DNA of 64,000 nucleotides, from positions 44,452,878 to 44,516,877 of the forward strand of contig OZ024856.1 in the NCBI GenBank assembly GCA_964017155.1. Direction: 5' to 3'. The notes under the pieces were generated by a model. It was not told where the DNA came from, searched no databases, and worked only from the letters and a program-made list of their open reading frames with translations. Positions 1-13,576 of the stretch are shown in pieces. The DNA comes from Oasisia sp. SBJ-2009. Taxonomy: Eukaryota; Annelida; Polychaeta; Sabellida; Siboglinidae. Position numbers and translations under genes: made by a program. Positions within the stretch are counted from its first letter, which is position 1. Every line of letters starts with the position of its first letter.

Positions 1-309
1 ACAAATCCACTGACTGATGTAAATGACAGGTTGGTGTAGGGGATTTGGATCAGGTAAAAACAACAGTGGTGTTGGGTATTGTAATAAATTCATCTTTTGT
101 AGATGAACCATACACCCATATGCACACTACTGCATACACATAATAGGTCTTGACTAATAAGAAATTAGTTACTATGTAAAAGGCATCGAACCCGAAATCT
201 ATCTAACCGTTACACAAAAATATCTTAAAATAAAATAACACATTTGCTACTTTTCTACACTGCATTATCAATTTCTTTCCGTCACCAAACCAAGAGTGTA
301 TGCAATAAC

Positions 310-480
310 ACTTATGCATACACAAGCAAGGATAAAACACAGAGACACGCTCACACCCTCCGAGACACTTATGCATACACAAGCAAGGATAAAACACAGA
401 GACACGTTCACACCCTCCGAGACACTTATACATACACAAGCAAGGATAAAACACAGAGACACGTTCACACCCTCAGAGAT
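310..480. repeat. Three-copy 57-bp tandem repeat in USP34 intron 14
   Basis: Three consecutive 57-bp units starting acttatgcatacacaag at 310, 367 and 424 differ by only a few bases. Because 57 is a multiple of three, open frames of 19-residue repeats appear on both strands; I do not regard them as coding. The rest of 1-555 is plain intron. Confidence 0.9.
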
Positions 481-555
481 TGTACCCAATGGCACTTGTT
501 ACTACAGAAACAGACTCAACACTTTCTCCACGACACGTTCACAGTTGCCACCCAC

Positions 556-791
556 CCTTATCGAGTGGCACGTCGTAGCTGGAGGCCATGTTGGCGAGGT
601 GGTGCTGCATGGTGTGGTGGCCCGTGTCGCGCACTAACACGGTCGCGGCAACAAACTGTGCGTGTGCGTTGATGTGAGCGAGTTCCTCCTCGCTCAACAC
701 GTCCTCACCCTCAAAGTCTGCCATGTTTTTGTCAGACTTCGTGCTCAGGTGCGAACTATTTCCCGGACTCGGCACGTCACGGGGGTAGTCG
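556..791 (-). CDS. USP34: USP34 exon 14
   Basis: 236 bp including STKSDKNMADFEGED and EEELAHINAHAQ, clearly colinear with vertebrate AKSEKNMADFDGEE and EEELVQINSHAE. The acceptor is GATGCAG and the donor GTGGGT. The next exon is outside the window. Confidence 0.93.
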
Positions 792-2980
792 CTGCATCAG
801 ACGAGAGAAAGAAAATCTGTCTCAATCTCTACATTTAAAGGCAACGTAGAGAGGTTTTAGAATACTTAGGCTCTTGAACGGCTAGGTAGGTTCGACAGAC
901 TTTTAGTCACTGCGGCATAGGAATGTCACATTTAAAGCCAATGTGGAAAAGTTTTAGAATTTTTCATATCATCGGCTCTCAAAATATAGGTTGGTAGGTT
1001 CAATAGATTTTCTTTCTTTATTTTCATATTATTCATACACATTTTAACCCACATATAACTACAACACAATAAATGTTGCCCCTAAATACCAGTCAACTGT
1101 GCCCCACAAAATAAAAATAATATTTACACATGCACCCATGCACTACAGATAACCTAGAATTAGTGGGGTTTAAAAATAAGTAACATGGAATCTCAGGTCT
1201 CAGGTTATTTACTCCAAACAGCCCAATCTTGGGCTAACGCAGGAGTCACTGAGGATGGTCACTGCCAGGGTGCTTGTCGTCCTCAGTGGTTCTTTTACGT
1301 CCCAAATTGAGACGGGACCGACATTAACGTGATTCTCCGATTCACGAGGGATACACAGTCCCCAATGTTGAGAGCCAGATTTTTATATCACAGCTGCCAG
1401 TACCGGGGATCGAACCCGTGCCGTCGGCGTGGCAGGCGGATGTGGTAACCACTACACCACCCGCGCTCTCGAAAGGCAGAATGAAGGTTTATTCAAATAT
1501 CACAAATGTTTAGGTAATATATTCCGCAACACAATATTCTAGAACTCTACTTGACCACTGACCCGAGACTGCGGCGATGCCTCTGTGTGTGGACATGCTG
1601 CAGGTAGCTGTCCAGTTCGTGCTTCTGGTTGTAGTGCAAGTACGCCTTCTCGTTCGCCATCAGGTGGCAGCACTCGTCACTGCTGGTGGTTACCATGGCA
1701 ACGTCCATCTCCTCATGCAGCGTTGCTTCCTTGCTGCTGTTCAGCGAGTCCTGAAATGCAAAATTATCGAAAACTTGCAGAAGAACAGTCACCTTTTGAG
1801 AGTCGAGTTTTTATCTTGGAATTCACAGGGTCAATTCAGAGATGTTTATTATTCTACATTAAAATAGGACAGGTTTCAATCAGGCAGTAGGTCTGTATGC
1901 AGGGTTTGTACACTTCTGAAGAGTTGAAATTCAAAATAATTTTAATGACAGATGTAATTGTAATCACAATAATTCAAATAAAAAGACATAGATAATGTCA
2001 GTCATTTCAAATTGCTTCACATCATTAGTGTGACCTCTTTTAAAGCTACACATCAATGTGCACACAAGCTGCTCTTATACATTGGCATTCCTGATGTCGA
2101 TAATGAGATAGGTTGAGTCTAAGACTTGTGGCAATGACAGTTGAGCCAAAATAATTTTAACTGGCCACAATAACATTCAAAACTTTTCAAGACTACTTCA
2201 AGAACCTGCTGACTACTTACCTCCCAGGTACATGGAATCTGTTGACTAATTACCCCAGAGGTACATGGAACCTGCCCACTACTTACCCCTGAGGTGCAGG
2301 GCATGTGTTTCATCGAGTCCACACTCTGGTTGCCTTGTGACATATTCAGCTGGGCGGGCGAGCCCTTCACGTGATGTCGATGTGCACAACAATCGTGTCG
2401 CCCCCGTCGCTTCGGGGTCGAGCTCAGCTCGTCGACGTGGGGTATCAACCCCCGTTTGGGGTGCTTCCTGCACCGCGGGAGCTTCGACTGTCGTTCTTTG
2501 CCACCGCTTCCTTCCTCCTGTTCCGTCTTCCCCGGTTTCCCGACCTCGTCGCCCTCACATTCCTCCGCGCTGTACTCGGACAAATCGTCTTTGGACTCAT
2601 CGACCTCACCCACCACCCTCATGTGCATGTTCACTTCCTCGTCCGTCTCACACTCCTCCATCTCCTCCTCCTCTTCCTCCTCTTCTTCGTCTTCCTCCTC
2701 CTCATCCGAGGCCTCGTCGATTCGTCCGTGGTGGTGGTGGCGCGTGCACACGTGCGCGTGAAGTTCGTCCGCGTTCTCGCTCTCGCTCCCGCTGCCGTCA
2801 TGTGACACCAGACAACTGTCATGTGACACCAGACAACTGTCATGTGACACCAGACGTCTGCCGTGTGGCAGCAGACGTCTGACGCGACGTCTTTTGTGCT
2901 TCGTCTGTCCCTTGATGCACCTGCCACAGAGAGCATAGGTAAGATACCAGGTAAAGCAGCACAAATCTATATAAATATAA

Positions 2981-3040
<60 letters not shown>

Positions 3041-6000
3041 TATACATATATGAGAGGTTTCAAGCCAATAAAACAGTTTTATATACATTAGACAAACAAC
3101 CTTACCTTTGCATCACACCTCAGAGAATTAATAAAAATGATCAGTGTGATATTAGAGTATATTAAGAATAAAACACCACAGTGACACACAACATACAATT
3201 CAGACTTAAAACATACAAAACAGACTTGATCTTTGCAAAAGAAAGGAAACACCAATTCTGTTTTTGTACATTTTAATTCTGAAATCTGTATGAAATTTAT
3301 ATGACAGTATCCTAGTGCTCCAAAAGTTTGGCACCAATTTTCAGACCTTGTTGCCAAGCAACAGGTCATGTGACTGACAGAGGATGGCCTCACCTGTCGG
3401 GCGAGAGGTCGCTGGGCAGACTGCCCTCGCTGATGTTGCTCAGGTCACTGTTGGCCGCACACAGACTGCTGTCGTCCTCGTCCAGCTCGTGCTGACCGGC
3501 GTGGTCACATGACCGCTTCGGCCGCATCTTGATCTTCATCTTGGTGGCGCCCTCTGGCGAGTGGGCCATCTCGCAGCGGTAGTAGCGGTGTGACGGGGCG
3601 GGCGACAGTTTGATCTCGCCCTCCTCCGTCTCCATGCTACTGCCCTCCTCCGCCGAGTCCGAGTGCTCACTGCTGCTGAAGTCTGCCTCCTTCACGTCAC
3701 CTGGGGGGGGGGGGGCAAACAGTCTCAGTACAGTCTCTGGGGTAGTTGGGATGTCTATGTTTTAGATTAATGTATAGATAATTTATATTCACAGATTTAG
3801 GAAATGTTTTAATTTTATATTTTATATTAATTTATATAATTTACAGAGGTTTAGTATTATACATCTTTAAAACACTTTAATTTATTTTGAATTGATTTAT
3901 ATGATTTATATAATTTACATACAAAAAATTACTAGTGTACATCTTAAACCAAATTTTGATTTGATTCATATTAATTTATATAATTTACATTTGTATTTAT
4001 TAATACATTTATTATATGTCATGTACAGCGCATCAATCCGCCATGCAGGAATTAATGCTACAGAAAAAGTTTTTTATTATTATCAATCAGTCTCTGGGGT
4101 AGGCCAAACAGTCTCAATCAGTCTCTGGGGCAGGGCAAACAGTCTCAGTCACAGTCTCTGGGGCAGGGCAAACATTCTCAGTTACAGTATCTGGGGCAGG
4201 GCTAAGAGTCTCAGTCAGTCTCTGGGGCAGGGCAAACACTCTCAGTCACAGTCTCTAGGGTAAGGCAAACAGTCTCAATCACAGTCTCTGGGGCAGGGCA
4301 AACAGTCTCAGTCACAGTCTCTGGGGTAGGGCAAACAGTCTCAATCACAGTCTCTGGGAGCAGGGTAAACAGTCTCAGTCAGTCTCTGGGGTAGGACAAA
4401 TAGTCTCAGTCACAGTCCCGGGGGTAGGGCAAACAGTCTCAGTTACAGTGTCTGGGGCAGGGCAAACAGTCTCAACGACAGTCTTTGGGGCAGGGCAAAC
4501 AGTCTCAGTCACAGTCTCTGGGGTAGGGCAAACAGTCTCAGTCACAGTCACAGTCTCTGGGGTAGGACAAATAGTCTCAGTCACAGTCCCGGGGGTAGGG
4601 CAAACAGTCTCAGTTACAGTATCTGGGGCAGGGCAAACAGTCTCAATGACAGTCTTTGGGGGAGGGCAAACAGTCTCACTCAGTCTCTGTTCTCTGGGGT
4701 AGGGCAAACAGTCTCAATCAGTCTCTGGTCTTTGGGGTAGGGCAAACAGTCTCAATCACAGTTTCTGGTCTCTGAGGTAGGGCAAACAGTCTCAATCATA
4801 GTCTATCACACTTAATTACAAAATCTTTAAGATATCCCAATCTAATTGATAATTTTCCTGGACTTTAAAAAATATTGTTTTACACACTTACATGTTCAAG
4901 ACTGAAAACATCAAACTCAAAATAAACCCTTAATATACACAACAATGAGTTTACAGGTATCCTTACTAGCATACTGAGTTTACAGGTATCCTTACCAGCA
5001 TTACAGCAGAGATTGCCAGGCCAACCCATATTGTGAAGGGGATGGATATGAGAATGACCTAAGGTCATGGTTAGGTCAGAAAGTAAGATTAATTATTATG
5101 ATCTGCGTAAATGTATGAATTAATCCTAAACATAAAAATAACCAAACCCCTCAAGAGAGACCACCCCTCCTTTAAGACCTATCGACTCCAATTTGGGGGG
5201 CAGTCTTAAATGAGGGAGTCTACCGTAGTGTTAATGTTTAAAAATAAAATTGACACAGATCTCAGAAGGGCGGGATACACTTAGTTAGATAGGCTGGATT
5301 CTCGATAAGCCAAAGGGCTTCCTTGTCAACATGCCACATAGAGATGATTCTCTAGGTGGCAATCTTGTTAAATCTTGATAAATTACCTGTACCAATATGG
5401 ACACTGTCTCCAAGGCCAACAGGAAATGGCTGGTTGACCTGTACGACCGCAATGCGACTGTAGGCGGTATTCCACAAGAACTTGATCAATGCTGATGCAA
5501 GATAAAGCATCTGAAATAAACGAACCAACCATCAGACATATTCAGTATTATTATTCTATTCGGTATGGGATGTTTTTGCTCATCTAGCTTACTAGCTTAT
5601 TTTTTAACTTTGGCAAAGCATCAATTTTTTAATAATCACATGTAAGTGCAACTTATTTCTATTGCAGATTATTCTGAGTTATTGCAAGTTACTTTCACTT
5701 AAGTTACTATATAAATTCTAAAACAACCAGCTGTTATAATACATTTCTAAATCTTAATGGGAAAAAAAGTAAAATAAAAACAGTGGTAACGTTCAATGGT
5801 TTGATCAGTCAAAATAATAATACATTATTTTTATTACCAGAGGTCCATAGAATAACTTTATTAACATTTTAATTGTAATTAGTTAATATAAATTTTGTTT
5901 TATATTAACTGTTTTAAGAGAGCATACACCCCCCAAGTGCACAAGCTTCAATTGGACTTTTAACGCCCAGAGAGGGCCCAGTCCAGTATACAGAAGAAGA

Positions 6001-9000
6001 GAAGAAAGGGGTCGTAAACTCTGACATCTGACCTGTTCATTGAGTGCGGCTGGGTCCAGTTGGGACACTAGTCGCAGCAGGTGTTGGGTCGACTGGACGT
6101 CCAGGTTCTTTATGAGTGCAATGAGAATGTCCAGCACCTGACGACCACAGTACTTGAGCTGCAACAACCAACAGTCACGTCACGGACAGTTCAATAGCTG
6201 CTTAATGCTCAGTCGAGAAAATCTACAAAACTTCACAACACCAGTCACAAATTTGAGTTGCTGCTTAAGGATGGGACAGATCTAGAATTTGATTTTAATC
6301 GAATATCGTCGAATTTCTTGAATACGAATCGAATATCGAATAAGAATATTCAGTGGCACCAAATTCGATTAGAATACTGAACGGTGTTGAGAGATCTTGC
6401 CAGGACCGCACTGACAGCGAATTTTACGCAAGTTTGTTTTATGAAGTTTATTCGTTTAAGTAATGTGAGTGATTTTATTTTGTAACCTAGTGTGTGTATA
6501 CATATACATACAGGATATGTGAGTAGTTTGGCGGTTGTAGTTTTTTCATAGTTAAGTCAGAAAGTATAAGGGACCAATTTTAAGGCCGAGGACATGAAGG
6601 AATATATTCAAACAATATTTGCCTATAGCTGCGAATTTTCGAATTTTAAGCAACAAAATGAAATTTTGAATACAAATCAAATATTCGTCCCATCTTTATT
6701 GCTGCTGCAGTAGGAACAATAATTCTGATGCTGCTATATTTTCTATTTTGTGTTATATTTCATGATACAACAGGGACACATCTATGTCTCATAGACAGAC
6801 TGGGGTAATGTGTCATCTGGTTCAGCTGATGAAACTAAACAGGACACTGTTGTCAGGTGAATGAAAACACGGCATGTTACCTGTGCAGCTGCCCAAATGA
6901 CATCGAGATGATCCGCCGTGATTCTCCCCTCCATCGCCAGAAAGTTGAGGATGATCTGGCTCTGTTTGATAATCTGGATATAGATCAAGTGAAGGTTTAT
7001 TCAAAGTGCACAAACAAAGATTAAAGATAAGCTCTTATACAGGCACTTAACTCTTCATTCATACAAGTTTACTTCTCTGAGAAGTATTCAAAGTGTTCAT
7101 ACAACAACTGTTGGTTCCAGCAATCCCACAGAGCTTTGTACCAGATCAAACACCCTCTACCCTCTATAGTTACCTATAAATGCCTATATGTTCCAGGTAA
7201 ATCGTTAACGTTAGTTGTAGGAAATTGTTAATCAAATCTTACCAAACCCACAACGTCAAGTCATATCTATAAAAGCTTTGACATCCAACCCAAAATATAT
7301 AAAGGTCTACGAAACAATACTCTAAAAACACACGCGCATGATCTTCCTACCTCGACATGTAGATTGGGCCCAAAAATATGGTCAATTATCTTGTTCTCGA
7401 TCAGCCAGTTGGCCAGTTGACTCCCACTGCTACCAAAAACAGAGCAGAGTTAGAACACCTGGTGACATTTGTGACATTAGCTCAGCAAACTCACTACGAG
7501 AACATAATAATCACCAGCTGAAGTGGCACAGCAACTTATCAAGTTGTCCTAAATGATAGTATTTTGCTGATAACAATAACAACTTTCCTACTATGTACAG
7601 CCAAAACATAGAATATTTCTCAAGATGTAGATTATGGCTTTATAGAAATGCTATACAAATGCTGGGGTTTATTAATATTTAATAACAGGAAAATTATTCT
7701 GCCTTCGAGAACAAACAACACTGTTGGATATTTGAGACCTTTTCAACACTAGCACAACACGACTTACACTACCGTATTGGGGCTGACAATTAGTAATCGT
7801 ATGAAAATCAAGAGATGCCAAAAAAGATGATCGTACCCATCAGCTTCCAACATCAGACTCTCGTTGTTTGCGAGTTCATTGTACTGACTGATCTGATTCT
7901 GAAACAAACAACATTGAACTGAAAATAGATGGTCACTCATCAGTCATCACCTCCCAGGTTCATCACAATGTACCCATTTGTATTTTAACAGTTTCAAAAT
8001 TAGAAACAACCCAATCTATTCATTTCACAACCCTTTGCCTTTGTTTCCCTCCGAGGATTTTTGTCACAATAAGTGTTTGTGTGGGGGTCCTTATCAAAAT
8101 GTGCCACTATAACCACCAGCATTAAGATGATGTGCCCATCAGGGAAACGAATAAGTTAATAGAATATATGCTGTTAAAATTTGGAGCTCACGGTTTTCAG
8201 TATACAACAAAATCGTTGTTATAAAAAAAGTAAATTTTAAAGAGAAAAGTCAAGCTGGTATGATTGTGAGACTTACATTACAAGTTTGGCAGCTGGTAAT
8301 TTTCATGGTTAGGTCAGAAAGTAAAAGATATTATGCATAGTTCATGCCAATCAAGTCAACTACGCCACGTCATTCTGTTTATAAAATGGCATAGTACATA
8401 AAATTACAATGGCTATGTGTTCTAAATTGTTTTTTCTGGTAAACCACTGACAATAAAAATGTGATTGTTGTTTGAAATTGTTACCTTTTATCAACTCTAT
8501 TACGCCCATATCACCAAAACGTTGCCTTTTTTGCCTTTAACATAAACTTATCCTACACCGACACACAGAACGTATTTATGCATTTCTCCTGGTCAGGGGT
8601 AGAAATAACTCCACAATTTTTGGTAGCCAGCAGGACTACTTTTTGGGGAAATCTGGTAGTCCTCAGATATATTTGGTAGTTAGTTATATGGCCGAGATTT
8701 AAGCAAAATAACATGACAAACACCAAATTTGACCAATATTCCCAAAAAAAATTGGTAGTCCACTGGACTACTGCTATCTTCATTTTTGGTAGTCTGACCG
8801 AATTTTTAGTAGCCCGAGGACTACCAGACTACCACCATTTCGACCCCTGCTGGTTACCATGATGCCTGAACTCACATTGATCTGTGTGATGCCCGCGAGA
8901 CGAATCGTAAGTGTCGAGCACGTGAAATACTTGAATGCGAGATCGAGACCTTCCTTGTCAAACGACACCTGTGTTTCGATTGGTTCCTTGACCGCTGCCC

Positions 9001-12000
9001 ACATGAGGTCAGTCATATTGCGGGTGCCGGCCAGACGGAGGTCACGGTCAGACAGCCGACACATGTAGCGAATCACGTAGCTCCGCAGGGGCACAATGTT
9101 CTGCATCACCGTGCCGATGTTCATCCACAGTCGCAGCTACACCAAGGGCACATGTCAAGGTTGATTAAAAACGAACTACTGATACAAATGTTTGCTGTTA
9201 GCTAAATTATGTTCATTAGACAAGCCATAAGGATAACTGTCAATAATAAAAAATAACTGTCAATGTTAACAGTGAGGGTTCTTACTGTAATGAATTTTCA
9301 CTGCTGGACAAAAGCATGACATTTGACACAGATGACCTTGAAACCATACTATTTCAGAATTTTGATGGAAGCAACTTGAGATTTTGATTCTTCCACCATT
9401 TTTGCAATATTCCAAATAGCTGCCATACAAAATAAAAAAAACTTGTTTTTCCACATCTTAGGAACTGTTTCACATAAACACTAAGCTTGGGCTTAGTATA
9501 TACACATATATATATATATATATTTCCGGGTATTACACTTTCAAATATTTTATATGTGAACTTATCCAACATTCACATCCGCCATTTTATAGATTATTTG
9601 TATGGGGGCGTTATATAAGAATTAATTTATTATTATATAAAAAGTAACTGCAAAGACTTACATTAGCAATGATGTTGATGAGTGTGTGTGCCACTGTGTA
9701 GGGCAATATCTCTGGGTCGGCCTCATCAAAACATCGTGCAATCGCCTGGATGCCATTGCTATCACAGTAGAAGCAAACATTGCGCAGCAGATAGACAGGA
9801 ATCTCAGAGTCCTGAAGCAACAAGAAGGCAACATGTAGGCATGTACCTGGGAACAGTAGCCACAGTAGTACTGGATAATATTAAAAATAAAATTACAATA
9901 AAATAGTACACTATCAGACTTCAAAACAGAAGCTATGAATACGGGAAGATAAGAGACTATGTCTGCAATAAGGGGAGACCAGATCGGATAAGGGGAGATG
10001 AGAAGTGATGGGGTGTTTGGTGATGAGGATGCTGGGAAATGGAAGTGTTGGAACATAGGTTCCATGATCAAAGTGATGGGAGAGTTTAGAGAGACAGGTG
10101 GCTGGAGTATTTGGAGAATTACAAGGTTGGGTGATGAGAGTATTAAGATACAGGAGGTATGGTGACTGAAGTATTGGGAGATATAAGGTTGGGTGATGAG
10201 AGTATTAAGATACAGGAGGTATGGTGACTGAAGTATTGGGAGATATAAGGTTGGGTGATGGGAGTATTAGGATACAGGAGGTATGGTGATTGAAGTATTG
10301 GGAGATATAAGGTTGGGTGATGGGAGTATTAGGATACAGGGGGCATGGTGACTGAAGTATTGGGAGATATAAGGTTGGGTGATGGGAGTATTGGGATACA
10401 GGAGGTATGGTGATTGAAGTATTGGGAGATATAAGGTTGGGTGATGGGAGTATTAGGATACAGGGGGCATGGTGACTGAAGTATTGGGAGATATAAGGTT
10501 GGGTGATGGGAGTATTAGGATACAGGGGGCATGGTGACTGAAGTATTGGGAGATATAAGGTTGGGTGATGGGAGTATTAGGATACAGGAGGTATGGTGAT
10601 TGAAGTATTGGGAGATATAAGGTTGGGTGATGGGAGTATTAGGATACAGGGGGCATGGTGACTGAAGTATTGGGAGATATAAGGTTGGGTGATGGGAGTA
10701 TTAGGATACAGGAGGTATGGTGATTGAAGTATTGGGAGATATAAGGTTGGGTGATGGGAGTATTAGGATACAGGAGGTATGGTGACTGAAGTATTGGGAG
10801 ATATAAGGTTGGGTGATGGGAGTATTAGGATACAGGAGGTATGGTGACTGAAGTATTGGGAGATATAAGGTTGGGTGATGGGAGTATTAGGATACAGGAG
10901 GTATGGTGATTGAAGTATTGGGAGATATAAGGTTGGGTGATGGGAGTATTAGGATACAGGAGGTATGGTGACTGAAGTATTGGGAGATATAAGGTTGGGT
11001 GATGGGAGTATTAGGATACAGGAGGTATGGTGATTGAAGTATTGGGAGATATAAGGTTGGGTGATGGGAGTATTAGGATACAGGAGGTATGGTGACTGAA
11101 GTATTGGGAGATATAAGGTTGGGTGATGGGAGCATTAGGATACAGGGGGCATGGTGACTGAAGTATTGGGAGATATAAGGTTGGGTGATGGGAGTATTAG
11201 GATACAGGAGGTATGGTGACTGAAGTATTGGGAGATATAAGGTTGGGTGATGGGAGTATTAGGATACAGGAGGTATGGTGACTGAAGTATTGGGAGATAT
11301 AAGGTTGGGTGATGGGAGTATTAGGATACAGGAGGTATGGTGACTGAAGTATTGGGAGATATAAGGTTGGGTGATGGGAGTATTCAGTGGGAAGGAGATT
11401 GGATTACGGGCATATTGGTGAGACATCCGTTCTGATAGAGTTGTAGTATTTAATTGTACATCAGTACATACCATTACTGATAAAGCAAATTATAGTAACT
11501 TATCATAACTATTTCACGTACACAAAATAAAACAATTACAAAAGCTATGTAATGTGTGAATCAATTACAATATTAAGATAATCAAGTACAACTATACACA
11601 AATTATAATTAGCAAATAACACAAAATCCGCATGGGGAGATACCATGCTGATTTCCAGTCAATGTGATTACTGAGTAATGACTCGGATACTGGAGGACAG
11701 CAGAATGTGGACTCACGGAGAGTTCGCAGTAGTTGTTGAGCGCGGCCGCCTCCTGCTGAGACAACTCCTCCAGGGATGTGTTCACGGAATGCTTGTACGC
11801 CATGTACATCGGGAAGTTCATGAGAAACACCTTCGTGACAAACTGAAACAGCCTGTCCTTCTCTTCCAACGTCCACACCTCCTCGTCACTCCCACCCTCC
11901 TCCTTCTCTGCCTCTGCCTCTGCCTCCTTCTCCGTCATCTTCTCTTTCGCGTCGACGTCACACGACGCGGCGCCGTCGGGATTCGCGTCATCTATTTTGC

Positions 12001-13533
12001 ACGTGTCGTCGTCGGTTTTGACTTTCTGCGGTTCAGATGGCGACGTGCTGTCGTCCTTCTTTCTGTCGTTCGCGTCGTCCTGCTGCTGCTGACAGTGCTG
12101 TGGGAGGGTGTGGATGAAGCTGATGGCGACATTGAGCATTGCCTGCACAATGTTGTTGAAGCGTTCAAAGTTCTTGTACTCCTTATAGCAGCACATGCAC
12201 TGTCTGAAACCAACGCACCACACATGCCTAGGTTTCTCTAAACAATGCCAATCTGTGTACATCACAATATATTAATCAAACTCAGAGATAATATCCACAT
12301 TATTTCATGGAAACATGAGTTTTCGTAGATGCATTCTGCCTTAAAAGTATCCATGATATACAATTTAAACACTAATTACATCCACAGCTTTTACAGTGTC
12401 TGTATGTACAGCATTATAATAAGTAGTATTGTATTACATTACTGAATTGTTCTACTGTAATCACAACGCCATGCTATACAGATATTTATTTGTGTAATTA
12501 GTAATTACAACATGTATATTGTGCAGATGTGTTTGTGATGTTTCTGAGGAATCTGTCCTCTCGGCTGTAGCACAAAATAAACAACTGACCTGCAAATAAT
12601 GATCATTTTGATTGAGCAATTAAAAAATAGGAATTCATGTATTAAACTTCTATACTGTCTAGAACAAAGTTTAAATGAAACACAAAACTTCAAAAAAGTA
12701 ACGTGGGAATTAATGAACCTTTTTTGCTGTCATGTGTAATGTAGGGATGGGTCGAATCTGGAATTTCACTTGAATCGAATATCGACTCAAATATCAAATC
12801 AAATATACTCATTTGTTTTAATATGAATCAAATATCCTCAAAAAAGTAATACGAATCGAATATCAAATCGAATATGAATATTCAGTGGATTCAAATTCAA
12901 TTAGAATATTGAACGGTGCCGAGATGTTTTGCCGGGACGTGGCGTCATCACTTCCCATGGGCACAAGCCCAAGCCAGAGTTGTTGGCATCATGGCCATAC
13001 GTGTCGATCTTTTTATTTACTTTCGGACTCAACCATGAAAACAACTTCTTACAGCCACCAAAGTTCTCACATATACACATACAAGGTTACTAAATAAAAT
13101 AATTTACATTCCTGTAAAGAATAAAATTAATAAAACAAACTCACGTGAAACTCAACATGATCTACAGATCTACGGCGGTTTCGCATAGCTCGGTGATTAC
13201 CATAACATCGATAATTTATTGCAGGCGTCGCTACATAAATGAACTTCACAAATTCCAATTTTATGCTAACCCTAAATTAACTGTAACCGTAATTAACCCT
13301 AAGCTAGCTTTAACTAATCCTAAACGCTAACCTTAAACCTTAACCCGATACTGCTAACAAATGACCTTTCGACGCGACGCTGATACTACGTTACCACCAT
13401 AATCATAGAGCTACTTGTAGCTGCTGCCGATGGCAATGACACAGCACTGCCGGTGAGTTTTGCGCGAGTTTGTTTTATGAAGTTTATTTGTTTCAATAAT
13501 GTTAGTTATCTTATTTTGTAACCTAGTGTATAA

Positions 13534-13576
<43 letters not shown>

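Noticed and set aside
1403..1466. tRNA-Gly gene
   Set aside because: A and B boxes and anticodon arm are tRNA-like, but the acceptor stem does not pair and the sequence continues into a SINE body.
2265..2882. Plus-strand 205-codon frame opposite exon 12
   Set aside because: Shadow of the USP34 exon on the other strand; Ser/Pro/Arg-rich because of the acidic repeats.
9658..10071. 137-codon minus frame over exon 4 and the intron
   Set aside because: Different frame from the USP34 exon it overlaps; no similarity.
11678..12241. Plus-strand 187-codon frame opposite exon 3
   Set aside because: Antisense shadow of the conserved USP34 exon.
13265..13345. Interstitial telomeric repeat (ccctaa words)
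   Set aside because: Words are irregular and not tandem, and the same block exists in the transposon copy at 57703, so it is element sequence.
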